Assembly (NCBI RefSeq): GCF_004364935.1
Contig: NZ_SOBT01000008.1
Location: forward strand, 1,987,534-2,051,533
Reading direction: 5' to 3'
Length of the DNA stretch: 64,000 nt
Source of the DNA: Panacagrimonas perspica
GTDB taxonomy: Bacteria; Pseudomonadota; Gammaproteobacteria; Nevskiales; Nevskiaceae
The notes below the pieces were generated by a model. That model was not told the DNA's origin and made no database searches. It was given only the letters and a program-made list of their open reading frames with translations. The position numbers and the translations under genes are program-made. Shown piece after piece: positions 1-8,690 of this stretch (positions within the stretch are counted from its first letter, which is position 1; every line of letters starts with the position of its first letter).

Positions 1-669
1 AACAATTTCCTGCCGCGCATCCGCACGCCAGGCCAGTTGCAGGTATTCAGCTACACCTCGGCTGCGACGGCCGCCACCGCGACCGCTGCGGGCTCCACCG
101 GCGTGTACGCCGATGGCGACCACACGCGCCTGTCGCCGCAACTCTACTTCTACCGCAATTCCTTCGGCCTGCTGTCCGAGTACATCACGTCGGAGCAGGA
201 ACTCTCGCAGGGCTTCGTCGCGGTGGGCGCCGGCTCCACGCCGTCAGCCACCACCACGCAGAAGCTCAAGAACGAGGCCTGGCAGGTCGCGGTCTCCTAC
301 GTGCTGACGGGTGAGGACGCGAGCTTCCGCGGCGTCACCAAGGTCAATCAGCCGTTCACGATCGGCGGCCCGGGCTGGGGTGCGTTCGAAGTGGCTGCCC
401 GCTACGGCAAGCTGGAGATCGACGACGATTCGTTCGACCCGGTCACCGAGGGCGGCGTGACCTTCGCGCGCTACGCCAACCCGGTTTCACAGATCTCGGA
501 AGCTGAGGCCTGGACGCTCGGCGTGAACTGGTACCTCACCAGCAACCTCAAGGCGGTACTGAACTACACGCAGGTGAAGTTCGAGGGCGGTGGCGGCGGA
601 ACGGCGGCAGCGCCGGACGATCGCGAAGACGAGAAGACCGTCTTCGGTCGCCTACAGCTCTCCTTCTAA
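1..669 (+). CDS. Porin, OprO/OprP-like, C-terminal part (5' end outside window)
   Basis: The reading frame is open from base 1, so this is the C-terminal 222 residues of a longer protein. It shows alternating amphipathic strands rich in Tyr/Trp separated by polar loops, and ends in Leu-Gln-Leu-Ser-Phe, the terminal aromatic residue typical of outer-membrane beta-barrels. Strand patterns such as [14 protein letters not shown] and [20 protein letters not shown] resemble the phosphate-selective porin O/P family, which forms anion-selective trimers. It ends 28 bp before the sulfate-binding protein gene, so a role in passage of sulfate or other oxyanions across the outer membrane is a reasonable inference. 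Substrate cannot be read from the sequence. Confidence 0.8.
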   Translation, partial: NNFLPRIRTPGQLQVFSYTSAATAATATAAGSTGVYADGDHTRLSPQLYFYRNSFGLLSEYITSEQELSQGFVAVGAGSTPSATTTQKLKNEAWQVAVSYVLTGEDASFRGVTKVNQPFTIGGPGWGAFEVAARYGKLEIDDDSFDPVTEGGVTFARYANPVSQISEAEAWTLGVNWYLTSNLKAVLNYTQVKFEGGGGGTAAAPDDREDEKTVFGRLQLSF

Positions 670-697
670 TCACATCTTCGCAACAGGATCTCCGATC

Positions 698-1693
698 ATG
701 TCGTTCAAGAAACTTCTCCTCGCCGTCGCCCTGTCGGGCACGGCTCTGGCGGCACACGCCGCCAACATCGAGCTGCTCAACGTCAGCTACGACCCCACGC
801 GCGAGCTGTACAAGGACTTCAACGAAGCGTTCGCCAAGCACTGGAAAGAAAAGAGTGGTGACGTCGTCACCATCAAGCAGTCGCACGGTGGCTCCGGCAA
901 GCAGGCGCGTGCCGTGGTGGACGGCCTGCAGGCCGACGTCGTGACCCTGGCGCTGGCCGGTGACGTGGACGCCTTGTACAACAACGGCAAGCTGATCCCC
1001 CACAACTGGCAGTCCCGCCTGCCGCACGGCGCCGCGCCCTACACCAGCACCATCGTGTTCCTGGTGCGCGGCGGCAACCCCAAGGGCATCAAGGACTGGG
1101 ACGATCTGGTCAAGCCCGGCGTCACAGTGATCACGCCCAACCCGAAGACCTCGGGCGGCGCCCAGTGGAACTACCTCGCGGCCTGGGAATACGCCAAGCG
1201 CAAGTACGGTCCCGACAAGGCCAAGGAGTTCGTCGGCAAGCTCTACAAGAACGTGCCGGTGCTGGACTCCGGCGCGCGCGGCTCGACCACGACTTTCGTC
1301 CAGCGCGGCATCGGCGACGTGTTCATCTCCTGGGAGAACGAAGCGTTCCTGGCCAAGAAGGAATTCGGCAACGACAAGTTCGACATCATCGTGCCCTCGC
1401 TGAGCATCCTGGCGCAGCCGACGGTGTCGGTGGTGGACAAGGTCGTCGACAAGCGCGGCACGCGCGCCGTCGCCACCGCCTATCTCGAGTACCTGTACTC
1501 CGAGGAAGGCCAGGACATCGCCGGCCGCAACTTCTACCGTCCGATCTCCGAGAAGGCCGCCGCGAAGTACGCCCAGACCTTCCCCCAGATCACGCTGTTC
1601 ACGATTGACGAAGCCTTCGGCGGCTGGACCAAGGCCAAGAAGGAACACTTCGCCGACGGCGGCAGCTTCGACCAGATCTACGGCATCAAGTAA
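698..1693 (+). CDS. sbp: Periplasmic sulfate-binding protein, copy 1
   Basis: A 331-residue solute-binding protein of the Sbp/CysP family. ATG 698 gives a clean Sec signal peptide (about residues 1-22, cleavage after AHA). The prokaryotic sulfate-binding signatures are present: [13 protein letters not shown] near the mature N-terminus, the SHGGSGKQ loop and [16 protein letters not shown]. It would capture sulfate (or thiosulfate) in the periplasm and deliver it to the CysTW-CysA importer encoded downstream. It is closely similar along its whole length to the second copy at 2657-3676, including the same NPKTSG and FADGGSFD(Q/K)IY motifs. The two are therefore an in-operon duplication. Confidence 0.95.
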   Translation: MSFKKLLLAVALSGTALAAHAANIELLNVSYDPTRELYKDFNEAFAKHWKEKSGDVVTIKQSHGGSGKQARAVVDGLQADVVTLALAGDVDALYNNGKLIPHNWQSRLPHGAAPYTSTIVFLVRGGNPKGIKDWDDLVKPGVTVITPNPKTSGGAQWNYLAAWEYAKRKYGPDKAKEFVGKLYKNVPVLDSGARGSTTTFVQRGIGDVFISWENEAFLAKKEFGNDKFDIIVPSLSILAQPTVSVVDKVVDKRGTRAVATAYLEYLYSEEGQDIAGRNFYRPISEKAAAKYAQTFPQITLFTIDEAFGGWTKAKKEHFADGGSFDQIYGIK

Positions 1694-1777
1694 CGCCCGT
1701 CATTCTCCTTTGAGGTGTCCCCAGGGGCGCGGAAGTCCATCTCCCCGCCCCTTTTTCTTTCATTGCACGAGGTTCCA

Positions 1778-1996
1778 ATGTCCATCGCCGCGGTCAACAC
1801 CCGCAACCAGTTCTCCGGCAAGGTCATCAACATTCTTGTCGGTCAGATCGTCTCCGAAGTCGAGATCGAAACGCCGGCCGGTGTCATCAGCGCCGTCGTC
1901 ACGACCAGCTCGCTGAACAACCTTCGCCTGAAGGTGGGCGATCCGGCGCTCGCGCTGTTCAAGGCCACCGAAGTCATGGTCGCCAAGCTCAACTGA
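1778..1996 (+). CDS. Free-standing TOBE-domain (molbindin-like) protein 1
   Basis: A 72-residue protein made of a single TOBE domain: NARNQF-x-G-x-(V/I), SEVEIET, the AVVTTSSL loop and FKATEVM. Molbindins of this kind bind small oxyanions, usually molybdate, as oligomers in the cytoplasm. It lies 84 bp after sulfate-binding protein 1 and has a near twin at 3806-4036 behind sulfate-binding protein 2. That pairing suggests it binds or buffers the imported oxyanion. Whether the ligand is molybdate or sulfate cannot be decided from the sequence. A purine-poor leader (ACGAGGTTCCA) precedes ATG 1778. Confidence 0.85.
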   Translation: MSIAAVNTRNQFSGKVINILVGQIVSEVEIETPAGVISAVVTTSSLNNLRLKVGDPALALFKATEVMVAKLN

Positions 1997-2036
1997 TCGA
2001 TCGAAGAACCGTACCGGAGCATCCTGGAGAACCCCG

Positions 2037-2660
2037 ATGTGCCTGATCATCCACAAGCCTGCCCATGTTCGCGTCCCGCACGACCTGCTCGCCGCGGCTC
2101 TGCGTCTGAACGGCGACGGCTGGGGATTGATGGGCTTCGATGCGGGTGGCCGGCGGCTGCTGGAACGGCATGCCGAGGCCGGACTCGATGCGCTGCTCGA
2201 AGCCGAGGAGCGCTACGCCAACGCCGAGTACGCGCTGCACCTGCGACGTCGCACCCGCGGTCGCGTGGATCGCGACAACACGCATCCATTCGAGATCGAG
2301 GACGGCGTGTTCCTGATGCACAACGGCACCCTGAGTTTCGACGAGGGCCCGGCCGGTGACTCGGATACGCGCAGCTTCGTGGAACTGGTGCTGCGCCCAT
2401 TGGCGCGGCGCTACCCGGGGATGCTCGTGGACCGCGAGTTCCTGCGCCTGCTCGAGATGAGCCTGCAGCCGCAGAACAAGGCGGTGCTGTTCGACTTCCC
2501 GCGTCGTCGCTTCGACTTTCTCAACCGTGCCACGGGCGCCGAGTTCGAAGGCCTGTGGTTGTCCAGCATCAAGTGGATCGATGCTTCCGCCCTGCCGCTG
2601 TCCTGCGGCACCGACATTCAACAGCGCACCTACGCTGCGCAAGAGGTCAGTTTCCTGTGA
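2037..2660 (+). CDS. Class II glutamine amidotransferase-like protein (Ntn hydrolase fold)
   Basis: A 207-residue protein beginning Met-Cys-Leu-Ile-Ile-His. After Met removal, Cys2 would be the N-terminal nucleophile of a class II glutaminase/Ntn domain. Further class II features are NGDGWGLMGF (residues about 25-34), a HLRRRTRG segment where an Arg contacts glutamine in this family, and the FLMHNGTLS motif (about 91-99). No synthase domain is attached, so the acceptor is unknown. It sits between the two sulfate-binding modules and its TGA overlaps the GTG start of sulfate-binding protein 2 (GTGA), indicating translational coupling. A glutaminase-type protein inside a sulfate uptake operon is unusual; its function here is unknown. 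Confidence 0.8.
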   Translation: MCLIIHKPAHVRVPHDLLAAALRLNGDGWGLMGFDAGGRRLLERHAEAGLDALLEAEERYANAEYALHLRRRTRGRVDRDNTHPFEIEDGVFLMHNGTLSFDEGPAGDSDTRSFVELVLRPLARRYPGMLVDREFLRLLEMSLQPQNKAVLFDFPRRRFDFLNRATGAEFEGLWLSSIKWIDASALPLSCGTDIQQRTYAAQEVSFL

Positions 2661-3676
2661 ATACCCGTCGTCACGTCATCGTCTCCACGCTCGCCGCGCT
2701 GTTCTCGGCCGGCACCCTGCTGCTCCCGACCGGCGCGCTGGCGTCCGACAAGCTGCTCAACGCTTCCTACGACGTCGCCCGCAATGTCTATCGCGATCTG
2801 AACCCGGCGTTCGCCGAGGCCTGGAAGAAGGACGGCGGCGGCACGATCAAGATCGACCAGTCGCACGGCGGCTCGACCAAGCAGGCGCGCTCGGTCATCG
2901 ACGGCCTCGAGGCCGACGTCGTGACGATGAACAACCCGCTGGACATCGACGTCATCGCCGAGCGCGGCAAGCTGCTGCCGAAGAACTGGGCGACGCTGCT
3001 GCCGCACAACGCCAGCCCTTCGTGGTCGACGATCCTGTTCCTGGTGCGCAAGGGCAATCCCAAGGGCATCAAGGACTGGGACGACCTGGTCAAGCCGGGC
3101 GTCGCGGTGATCCTTCCCAACCCGAAGACGTCGGGCAACGGCCGCTACAGCTATCTCGCCGCCTGGGAGTTCGCCAAGCGCAAGGCCGACGGCAAGGACG
3201 AGGCCGGCGCCGCGTTCGTCAAGAAGCTGCTCGGCAACGTGCCCATCCTCGACACCGGCGGTCGCGGCGCCACGACGACGTTCTCGCAGCGCGAGATCGG
3301 CGACGTGCTGCTCACGTTCGAGAACGAGGTGACGCTGATCCGCCAGGAACTCGGCGACAAGTTCGAAGTCGTGGTGCCCTCGCTGACCGTGCGTGCGGAC
3401 AACCCGGTCGCCGTGGTGCAGAAGTACGCAGACAAGCACGGCAACGCCAAGCTTGCCCGCGCCTACCTCGAGTTCCACTACACGCCCGAAGGGCAGGCGA
3501 TCTTCGCGAAGAACGCGCTGCGCCCGTCCGACCCGGCCGTGCTCGCGCAGTACGCCTCGACGTTCCCGGCGCTGAACGTCTTCACCGTCGAGTCCGCGTT
3601 CGGCAGCTGGCCCAAGGCGCAGGCGGATCATTTCGCCGACGGCGGCAGCTTCGACAAGATCTACAGCGCGCGCTGA
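2657..3676 (+). CDS. sbp: Periplasmic sulfate-binding protein, copy 2
   Basis: A 339-residue Sbp-family protein. The start is taken as GTG 2657 because it overlaps the preceding stop and begins a Sec signal peptide (NTRRH, then a hydrophobic core ending near GALA, residue about 30). An upstream in-frame extension lies wholly inside the previous gene. Sulfate-binding motifs are intact: SYDVARNVYRDLN, SHGGSTKQ and NPKTSGNGRYSYLAAW. It differs from copy 1 mainly in an insertion around KADGKDEAGAA and in the C-terminal third. Two paralogous receptors feeding one CysTWA permease could divide sulfate and thiosulfate, or high and low affinity (inference). Confidence 0.94.
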   Translation: MNTRRHVIVSTLAALFSAGTLLLPTGALASDKLLNASYDVARNVYRDLNPAFAEAWKKDGGGTIKIDQSHGGSTKQARSVIDGLEADVVTMNNPLDIDVIAERGKLLPKNWATLLPHNASPSWSTILFLVRKGNPKGIKDWDDLVKPGVAVILPNPKTSGNGRYSYLAAWEFAKRKADGKDEAGAAFVKKLLGNVPILDTGGRGATTTFSQREIGDVLLTFENEVTLIRQELGDKFEVVVPSLTVRADNPVAVVQKYADKHGNAKLARAYLEFHYTPEGQAIFAKNALRPSDPAVLAQYASTFPALNVFTVESAFGSWPKAQADHFADGGSFDKIYSAR

Positions 3677-3702
3677 GTCTTCGTCACCGCTACAAATCTT
3701 CT

Positions 3703-3771
3703 GCCACGGATTGCACGGACGAACACGGATTCAAATCGCCTTTCATCCGTGGGATCCGTGTCATCCGTGGC
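3703..3771 (+). repeat. CCACGGAT-type intergenic palindrome
   Basis: The left arm GCCACGGATTGCACGGA is mirrored by ATCCGTG-GGATCCGTGTCATCCGTGGC on the right, making an imperfect palindrome of about 69 bp. It fills most of the space between sulfate-binding protein 2 and TOBE protein 2. It is a REP-like element and only this copy was noticed in the window. As RNA it would form a long hairpin between the two genes. Confidence 0.75.
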
Positions 3772-3805
3772 AAAACGTCCCCGCTTCAGTCACCTCGAGA
3801 GTCCC

Positions 3806-4036
3806 ATGTCGTTCAAGGCCATCAACGCGCGCAACCAGTTCCGCGGCACGATCGTGCGCATCAACGACGGCCCGGTCGTCTCCGAGGTGGAGATCGAGAC
3901 CGGCGCCGGCCTGGTCGCGGCGGTCGTCACGAGCAGCTCGCTGCGCAACATGAACCTGCGCATCGGCCAGGACGCCGTCGCGGTGTTCAAGGCCACCGAG
4001 GTCATGATCGCCGTCCCGGACGGCCAGATTCCCTGA
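3806..4036 (+). CDS. Free-standing TOBE-domain (molbindin-like) protein 2
   Basis: A 76-residue single TOBE domain, paralogous to the protein at 1778-1996: both share NARNQF, the VVSEVEIET/IVSEVEIET strand and FKATEVM. It follows sulfate-binding protein 2 just as its twin follows copy 1, so the receptor and TOBE genes were duplicated as a unit or co-retained. It probably binds a tetrahedral oxyanion in the cytoplasm. ATG 3806 begins MSFKAINARNQF. The 130-bp gap before it is mostly the palindromic repeat at 3703-3771. Confidence 0.85.
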   Translation: MSFKAINARNQFRGTIVRINDGPVVSEVEIETGAGLVAAVVTSSSLRNMNLRIGQDAVAVFKATEVMIAVPDGQIP

Positions 4037-4097
4037 TCCGCGAGCAAGCCTGAGAGAATCGCAGCGAATCTGAATTGACGTCCGGCTGGTCTTCCCG

Positions 4098-5492
4098 ATG
4101 ACCCAGGGGTCCGCACAAGAGCGGGTGTTCGATCTTGCCGTCATCGGCGGCGGCTACGCGGGCGCCGTCACGGTGCTCGAGACGCTGCGCCTGGCGCGCC
4201 GGCCGCTGCGGATCGCCGTGGTCGAGACGCGCGCGGAACTGGGTCGCGGCATCGCCTACTCCACGCACGACCCCGAGCACCGGCTCAACACCCGCGCCAA
4301 GCGCATGTCGCTGGTCGCCGGCGACGACGACCACTTCACGCGCTGGGCGCGGGCCCACGCGAACGCGAGCGCCTGGCCCGAGCCGGTCGACGAAGACAGC
4401 TTCGTGCCGCGCGACTGGTTCGGCCGCTACGTGTCCGAGGTCGTCGGCGCAGCCGTGGCCGAATCGAATTCGACGGTCGAGCACCGTCGTGACGCCGTGC
4501 TCGACCTGACGACCGACCTCGCCGGCTGGTCGCTGCACCTGCGCCACACCGGATCGCTGGTCGCCCGCCACGCGATCCTCGCCATCGGCAACCTGCCGCG
4601 CCGCCAGCCGGCGCTGCCGGGCCTGGACTCGCCCGACGCGCGCGTGCTGCACGCCTGGGACGTGGCGCGCGCCGCGGTCGACCCCGAGGCCAGCGCGCTG
4701 ATCGTCGGCACCGGCCTGACGATGATCGACGCGCTGCTGTCGCTGCGCGCCAAGGGCCATCGCGGACCGGTGCACGCCATCTCCCGCCACGGCGCGCTGC
4801 CGCTGGCGCATTCCGACCTGCACGGGCGCGCGCAGCCCCTGCTGTCGCGCAGCCTGCGCGTGGCCGCGCGCGAGTTGCGCCTGGGCTGCGAACTCGACAA
4901 GAGCAGCGGCCGGCCCTGGCAGTGGCGCATCGATGCCAACCGTCACCACGCGCAGGCGCTGTGGATCGGGCTGACGCCGGCGGAGAAGCGCCGCTTCCTG
5001 CGCCATGCGCGCAGCCTCTGGGACGTGCACCGCCACCGCGTCGGCGAAGGTGTCCGCGCCCGGCTCGACGCGCAGATCGAGTCCGGCGGCCTGCGCATCC
5101 ACACCGGCCGCGTCGGCATCATCGAGCCCGGCCGCGACAGCCTGCGCGTGATCCTCGACCACCACGACGGCCGCCAGACCGAGCTCCACGTGGGCCTGCT
5201 GCTGAACTCCCTGGGCTTCGAGCTCGACTACCGAAAGACCGACGCCCCGCTCGTGCAAGGCCTGCTGCGCTCCGGCCTGGCACGGCCCGGCGAACTGGGC
5301 CTGGGCCTGGACACCGACGCCACGGGCCGTCTCAAGGCCGGCGATGGACGGCCGTGGCCGAATCTCTTTACGCTCGGCGTTTCGCGCATCGGCCAGCTCT
5401 GGGAGACGACCGCCGCGCACGAGATTCGACTGCAGGCGGCCGAGCTCGCCGGTGCCCTGGTGCAGGGTCTGAACGCCCGCAGCCCCGCCTGA
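4098..5492 (+). CDS. FAD/NAD(P)-binding oxidoreductase-like protein
   Basis: A 464-residue flavoprotein of the NAD_binding_9-like group. The N-terminus carries a dinucleotide-binding fold, LAVIGGGYAGAVTVLE (GxGxxG variant GGGYAG, residues about 14-19), followed by ETRAELGRGIAYST. A central ALIVGTGLTMIDALL segment suggests a second nucleotide-binding fold, and AIGNLPRRQPALPG is typical of these proteins. No membrane segments were seen. It lies between the receptor modules and cysT in the same direction, so it is likely co-transcribed with sulfate transport. Homologues are often adjacent to sulfur-acquisition genes, but no reaction is established here. An oxidative step on an organosulfur compound is only a guess. 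Confidence 0.8.
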   Translation: MTQGSAQERVFDLAVIGGGYAGAVTVLETLRLARRPLRIAVVETRAELGRGIAYSTHDPEHRLNTRAKRMSLVAGDDDHFTRWARAHANASAWPEPVDEDSFVPRDWFGRYVSEVVGAAVAESNSTVEHRRDAVLDLTTDLAGWSLHLRHTGSLVARHAILAIGNLPRRQPALPGLDSPDARVLHAWDVARAAVDPEASALIVGTGLTMIDALLSLRAKGHRGPVHAISRHGALPLAHSDLHGRAQPLLSRSLRVAARELRLGCELDKSSGRPWQWRIDANRHHAQALWIGLTPAEKRRFLRHARSLWDVHRHRVGEGVRARLDAQIESGGLRIHTGRVGIIEPGRDSLRVILDHHDGRQTELHVGLLLNSLGFELDYRKTDAPLVQGLLRSGLARPGELGLGLDTDATGRLKAGDGRPWPNLFTLGVSRIGQLWETTAAHEIRLQAAELAGALVQGLNARSPA

Positions 5493-5529
5493 TCCATCAC
5501 GACGGCCCGACCGCCCCATTCTTCTCCAC

Positions 5530-6384
5530 ATGACGTCGCTGACCTTGTCCGATCCCCGCCCCTCCCCCCCGCTCAAGACGCGACGCGTCATGCCCGGCTT
5601 CGGCCTGACGATGGGCATCACGCTGGTCTACCTGAGCCTGATCGTGCTGATCCCGCTCGCGGGCGTGTTCTTCAAGGCCTCGGGCCTGGGCTGGGACGGC
5701 TTCTGGCACGCCATCAGCACGCCGCGCGTGTTCAACGCGCTCAAGCTGTCGTTCGGCGCCGCGTTCTTCGCCGCCGTGTTCAACGCCGTGTTCGGCCTGC
5801 TGGTGGCCTGGGTGTTCGTGCGCTACGAGTTCTTCGGCAAGCGCGTGCTCGACGCCGCCATCGATCTGCCGTTCGCGCTGCCCACCGCGGTGGCCGGCAT
5901 CGCGCTGACGGCGCTGTATTCCGGCAACGGCTGGATCGGCCAGTTCCTGGAGCCGCTCGGCATCAAGGTGGCCTTCACGCCGATCGGCGTCGTCGTGGCG
6001 CTGATGTTCATCGGCCTGCCGTTCGTCGTGCGCACGGTGCAGCCGGTGCTCGAGGAAGCCGAGAAGGAACTCGAGGAGGCGGCCGCCGTGCTCGGCGCCA
6101 CGCGTTTCCAGACCGCAGTGCGTGTGATCCTGCCCACGATCGCGCCCTCGCTGCTGACCGGCTTCGCGCTGGCCTTCGCGCGCGGTGTCGGCGAATACGG
6201 CTCGGTGATCTTCATCGCCGGCAATCTGCCGATGGTGTCCGAGATCGCGCCGCTGCTGATCATCATCAAGCTCGAAGAGTTCGACTATCGCGGAGCCACG
6301 GCCGTGGCCGCAGCGATGCTGATCATCTCGTTCGTCATGCTGCTGGCGATCAACCTGCTGCAGGGCTGGTCGCGCAAGAAGTAA
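5530..6384 (+). CDS. cysT: Sulfate/thiosulfate ABC transporter permease CysT (CysU)
   Basis: A 284-residue inner-membrane permease with six predicted hydrophobic segments. The first is around residues 30-55 (MGITLVYLSLIVLIPLAGVFF). The coupling EAA loop reads EEAAAVLGATRFQTAV (about 180-195), the site that docks on the ATPase. It forms the heterodimeric channel with CysW, 15 bp downstream. Family members are about 275-285 residues, so the protein is full length. The short proline-rich N-terminal extension (RPSPPLKTRR) is cytoplasmic and unremarkable. Confidence 0.96.
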   Translation: MTSLTLSDPRPSPPLKTRRVMPGFGLTMGITLVYLSLIVLIPLAGVFFKASGLGWDGFWHAISTPRVFNALKLSFGAAFFAAVFNAVFGLLVAWVFVRYEFFGKRVLDAAIDLPFALPTAVAGIALTALYSGNGWIGQFLEPLGIKVAFTPIGVVVALMFIGLPFVVRTVQPVLEEAEKELEEAAAVLGATRFQTAVRVILPTIAPSLLTGFALAFARGVGEYGSVIFIAGNLPMVSEIAPLLIIIKLEEFDYRGATAVAAAMLIISFVMLLAINLLQGWSRKK

Positions 6385-6399
6385 CCCGGTACTCCTCCC

Positions 6400-7305
6400 A
6401 TGACCCAACCCGTCGACCATTCGCTGCAGGATCCGCCGAAGCTGCCGTTCGAGCCGCTGATCCAGCGCAACGCCGTCATCACCGAGCAGCCCTGGGTGCG
6501 CTGGCTGCTGATCGCCACCGCCCTGATCTTCCTCGCCGGTTTCCTGCTGCTGCCGCTGGTGGCCGTCTTCGTCGAGGCGCTGCGCAACGGGCTGGGCACC
6601 TACGTCGAGGCCGTGAAGGATCCGGATGCGCTGTCGGCGATCAAGCTGACGCTGGTCGTCGCCGCCATCGCAGTGCCGCTGAACATGCTGTTCGGCGTGG
6701 CAGCGGCCTGGGCGGTGACCAAGCACCAGTTTCGCGGCAAGCAGTTCCTGATCACGCTGATCGACCTGCCGTTCTCGGTCTCGCCGGTGGTGTCGGGCCT
6801 GATCTACGTGCTGATCTTCGGCGCGCAGGGCTACCTGGGCCCGTGGATGAGCGACCACGACTTCAAGGTCATCTTCGCGATTCCCGGCATCGTGCTGGCG
6901 ACGATCTTCGTGACGTTCCCGTTCGTGGCGCGCGAGCTGATCCCGCTGATGCAGGAGCAGGGCACCGACGACGAGCAGGCCGCGTTGTCGCTGGGCGCTT
7001 CGGGCTGGCAGACGTTCACGCGCGTGACGCTGCCCAACATCAAGTGGGGCCTGCTGTACGGCGTGCTGCTGTGCAACGCGCGCGCGATGGGCGAGTTCGG
7101 CGCGGTCAGCGTGGTGTCCGGCCACATCCGTGGCATGACCAACACGATGCCGCTGCACGTCGAGATTCTCTACAACGAATACAACTTCGCCGCGGCGTTC
7201 GCGGTGGCCTCGCTGCTGGCCTTGCTCGCCCTGCTGACGCTGGTCCTGAAGAGCTACCTCGAATGGCGGCTCGGCGACGAGTTGTCGGCGACGCGCAAGC
7301 ACTGA
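6400..7305 (+). CDS. cysW: Sulfate/thiosulfate ABC transporter permease CysW
   Basis: A 301-residue permease paralogous to CysT, with six hydrophobic segments and the EAA-type loop [16 protein letters not shown] (about 188-203). [17 protein letters not shown] near residue 228 is characteristic of CysW. With CysT it forms the membrane channel for sulfate energised by CysA. The gene starts at ATG 6400, 15 bp after cysT. Unusually, cysA does not follow directly: a palindromic repeat of about 125 bp separates them. Confidence 0.96.
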   Translation: MTQPVDHSLQDPPKLPFEPLIQRNAVITEQPWVRWLLIATALIFLAGFLLLPLVAVFVEALRNGLGTYVEAVKDPDALSAIKLTLVVAAIAVPLNMLFGVAAAWAVTKHQFRGKQFLITLIDLPFSVSPVVSGLIYVLIFGAQGYLGPWMSDHDFKVIFAIPGIVLATIFVTFPFVARELIPLMQEQGTDDEQAALSLGASGWQTFTRVTLPNIKWGLLYGVLLCNARAMGEFGAVSVVSGHIRGMTNTMPLHVEILYNEYNFAAAFAVASLLALLALLTLVLKSYLEWRLGDELSATRKH

Positions 7306-7325
7306 TGTGGCACTACAAATTCAAC

Positions 7326-7451
7326 GGCCAACGCAAAGGCGCAAAGGAAAAAGAAAGGACGCAGAGGAACACCGGGATGTAGGAGCAATGCCAGTTCGAT
7401 CCTTCTTTGCGTCCTCTGCTTCACCTTTTTTCTTTGCGCCTTTGCGTTAGC
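7326..7451 (+). repeat. ACGCAAAGG palindromic repeat, copy 1 (inside cys operon)
   Basis: The left arm reads CAACGCAAAGGCGCAAAGG and the right arm CTTTGCGCCTTTGCGTTAG. The inner arms AGGACGCAGAGG and CCTCTGCTTCACC also pair, with about 40 bp between them. It occupies the whole cysW-cysA gap and would fold into a long hairpin in the polycistronic mRNA. Related copies are at 24480-24617, 40737-40837 and 60087-60229. Confidence 0.85.
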
Positions 7452-7470
7452 TTTTCTCTTCGAGTTTTCA

Positions 7471-8607
7471 ATGCAAATCCAGATTCGCGGCATCCAGAAG
7501 ACCTTCGGCAGTTTCCAGGCCCTCGGCGGCGTCGATCTCGACATCGAGTCGGGCGAGCTGATCGCGCTGCTCGGTCCGTCGGGTTCGGGCAAGACCACGC
7601 TGCTGCGCACGATCGCGGGGCTCGAGTTCGCCGACAGCGGTCGCATCCTGTTCGGCGGCGAAGACGCCGCGCCGCTGCCGGTGCGCGAACGTCGCGTGGG
7701 CTTCGTGTTCCAGCACTACGCGCTGTTCAAGCACATGACGGTGTTCGAGAACGTGGCTTTCGGGCTGCGCGTGCGTGAGCGCAAGGACCGTCCCGACAAC
7801 GACAAGATCAAGGCCAAGGTGCTGGAACTGCTCGATCTCGTGCAGCTCTCGGGCCTGGACAAGCGTTATCCGAGCCAGCTTTCCGGCGGCCAGAAGCAGC
7901 GCGTCGCGCTGGCGCGTGCGCTGGCCATCGAGCCGCGCGTGCTGCTGCTCGACGAGCCCTTCGGCGCGCTCGACGCCAAGGTGCGCAAGGACCTGCGCCG
8001 CTGGCTGCGTTCCCTGCACGACAAGACCGGCTACACGACGATCTTCGTCACGCACGACCAGGAAGAAGCGCTCGAACTGGCGGATCGCGTCGTCGTCATG
8101 AACAAGGGCCGCATCGAACAGGTCGGCAGCACCGATGAGGTGTACGAGCACCCCGCGACGCCGTTCGTGTTCGACTTCCTCGGCGGCGTGAACGTGCTGC
8201 CGGGAACGGCGCGCGGTCAGAACATCGACGTGCTCGGGGTCGATGTACCCCTGCCCTGCGGTATCCACGAGCACACCGGCCCGGTCGATGTGTACGTGCG
8301 TCCCGGCGACCTGCGTGTCGGTGATCCGGCGCAGCCGGGTTTCGAGGCGGAGATCATCTCGGTACAGCGTACCGGCCCGATCGTGCGCTGGGACGTGCAC
8401 GCCAAGGCGCTCGACCAGCGCCTCGAAGTGGAGATTCCGCATCTCCACCACGACGTGAGCCGCCATGCGCCCGGCCAGATCGTGCGCCTGCGCCTGAACC
8501 AGTACAGCGTCTTCGCCCGGATTCCGCCCCCTGGTGCGAAGTCGGGAAGCACCCTGCCCGACACCAAGCTGATCGGACGGGAACGCGAGCGCGGCAGACT
8601 GGGATAA
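7471..8607 (+). CDS. cysA: Sulfate/thiosulfate import ATP-binding protein CysA
   Basis: A 378-residue ABC ATPase. Walker A is GPSGSGKTT (residues 35-43), the Q-loop FVFQHYALF, the signature [15 protein letters not shown], Walker [13 protein letters not shown], and the switch His lies in FVTHDQEEA. The C-terminal third, beyond about residue 235, is a regulatory region containing [13 protein letters not shown], as in CysA proteins. It powers CysT/CysW. It is separated from cysW by the palindromic repeat and begins ATG 7471, 20 bp after the repeat, so its expression may be uncoupled from the permeases. Confidence 0.96.
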   Translation: MQIQIRGIQKTFGSFQALGGVDLDIESGELIALLGPSGSGKTTLLRTIAGLEFADSGRILFGGEDAAPLPVRERRVGFVFQHYALFKHMTVFENVAFGLRVRERKDRPDNDKIKAKVLELLDLVQLSGLDKRYPSQLSGGQKQRVALARALAIEPRVLLLDEPFGALDAKVRKDLRRWLRSLHDKTGYTTIFVTHDQEEALELADRVVVMNKGRIEQVGSTDEVYEHPATPFVFDFLGGVNVLPGTARGQNIDVLGVDVPLPCGIHEHTGPVDVYVRPGDLRVGDPAQPGFEAEIISVQRTGPIVRWDVHAKALDQRLEVEIPHLHHDVSRHAPGQIVRLRLNQYSVFARIPPPGAKSGSTLPDTKLIGRERERGRLG

Positions 8608-8690
8608 ATCGCAGAGGGCCTCTCTCACGACCCTGCCGCGCGCTGCGCGGTCCCTCTACCTGGCGCGGCGCCCGCTGCGCCTGCGTCTCT

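Noticed and set aside
5497-7302. A 601-codon minus-strand open frame opposite cysTW
   Set aside because: It is Gln/Arg/Asp/His-rich antisense text. The plus-strand permeases have clear membrane segments and EAA loops.
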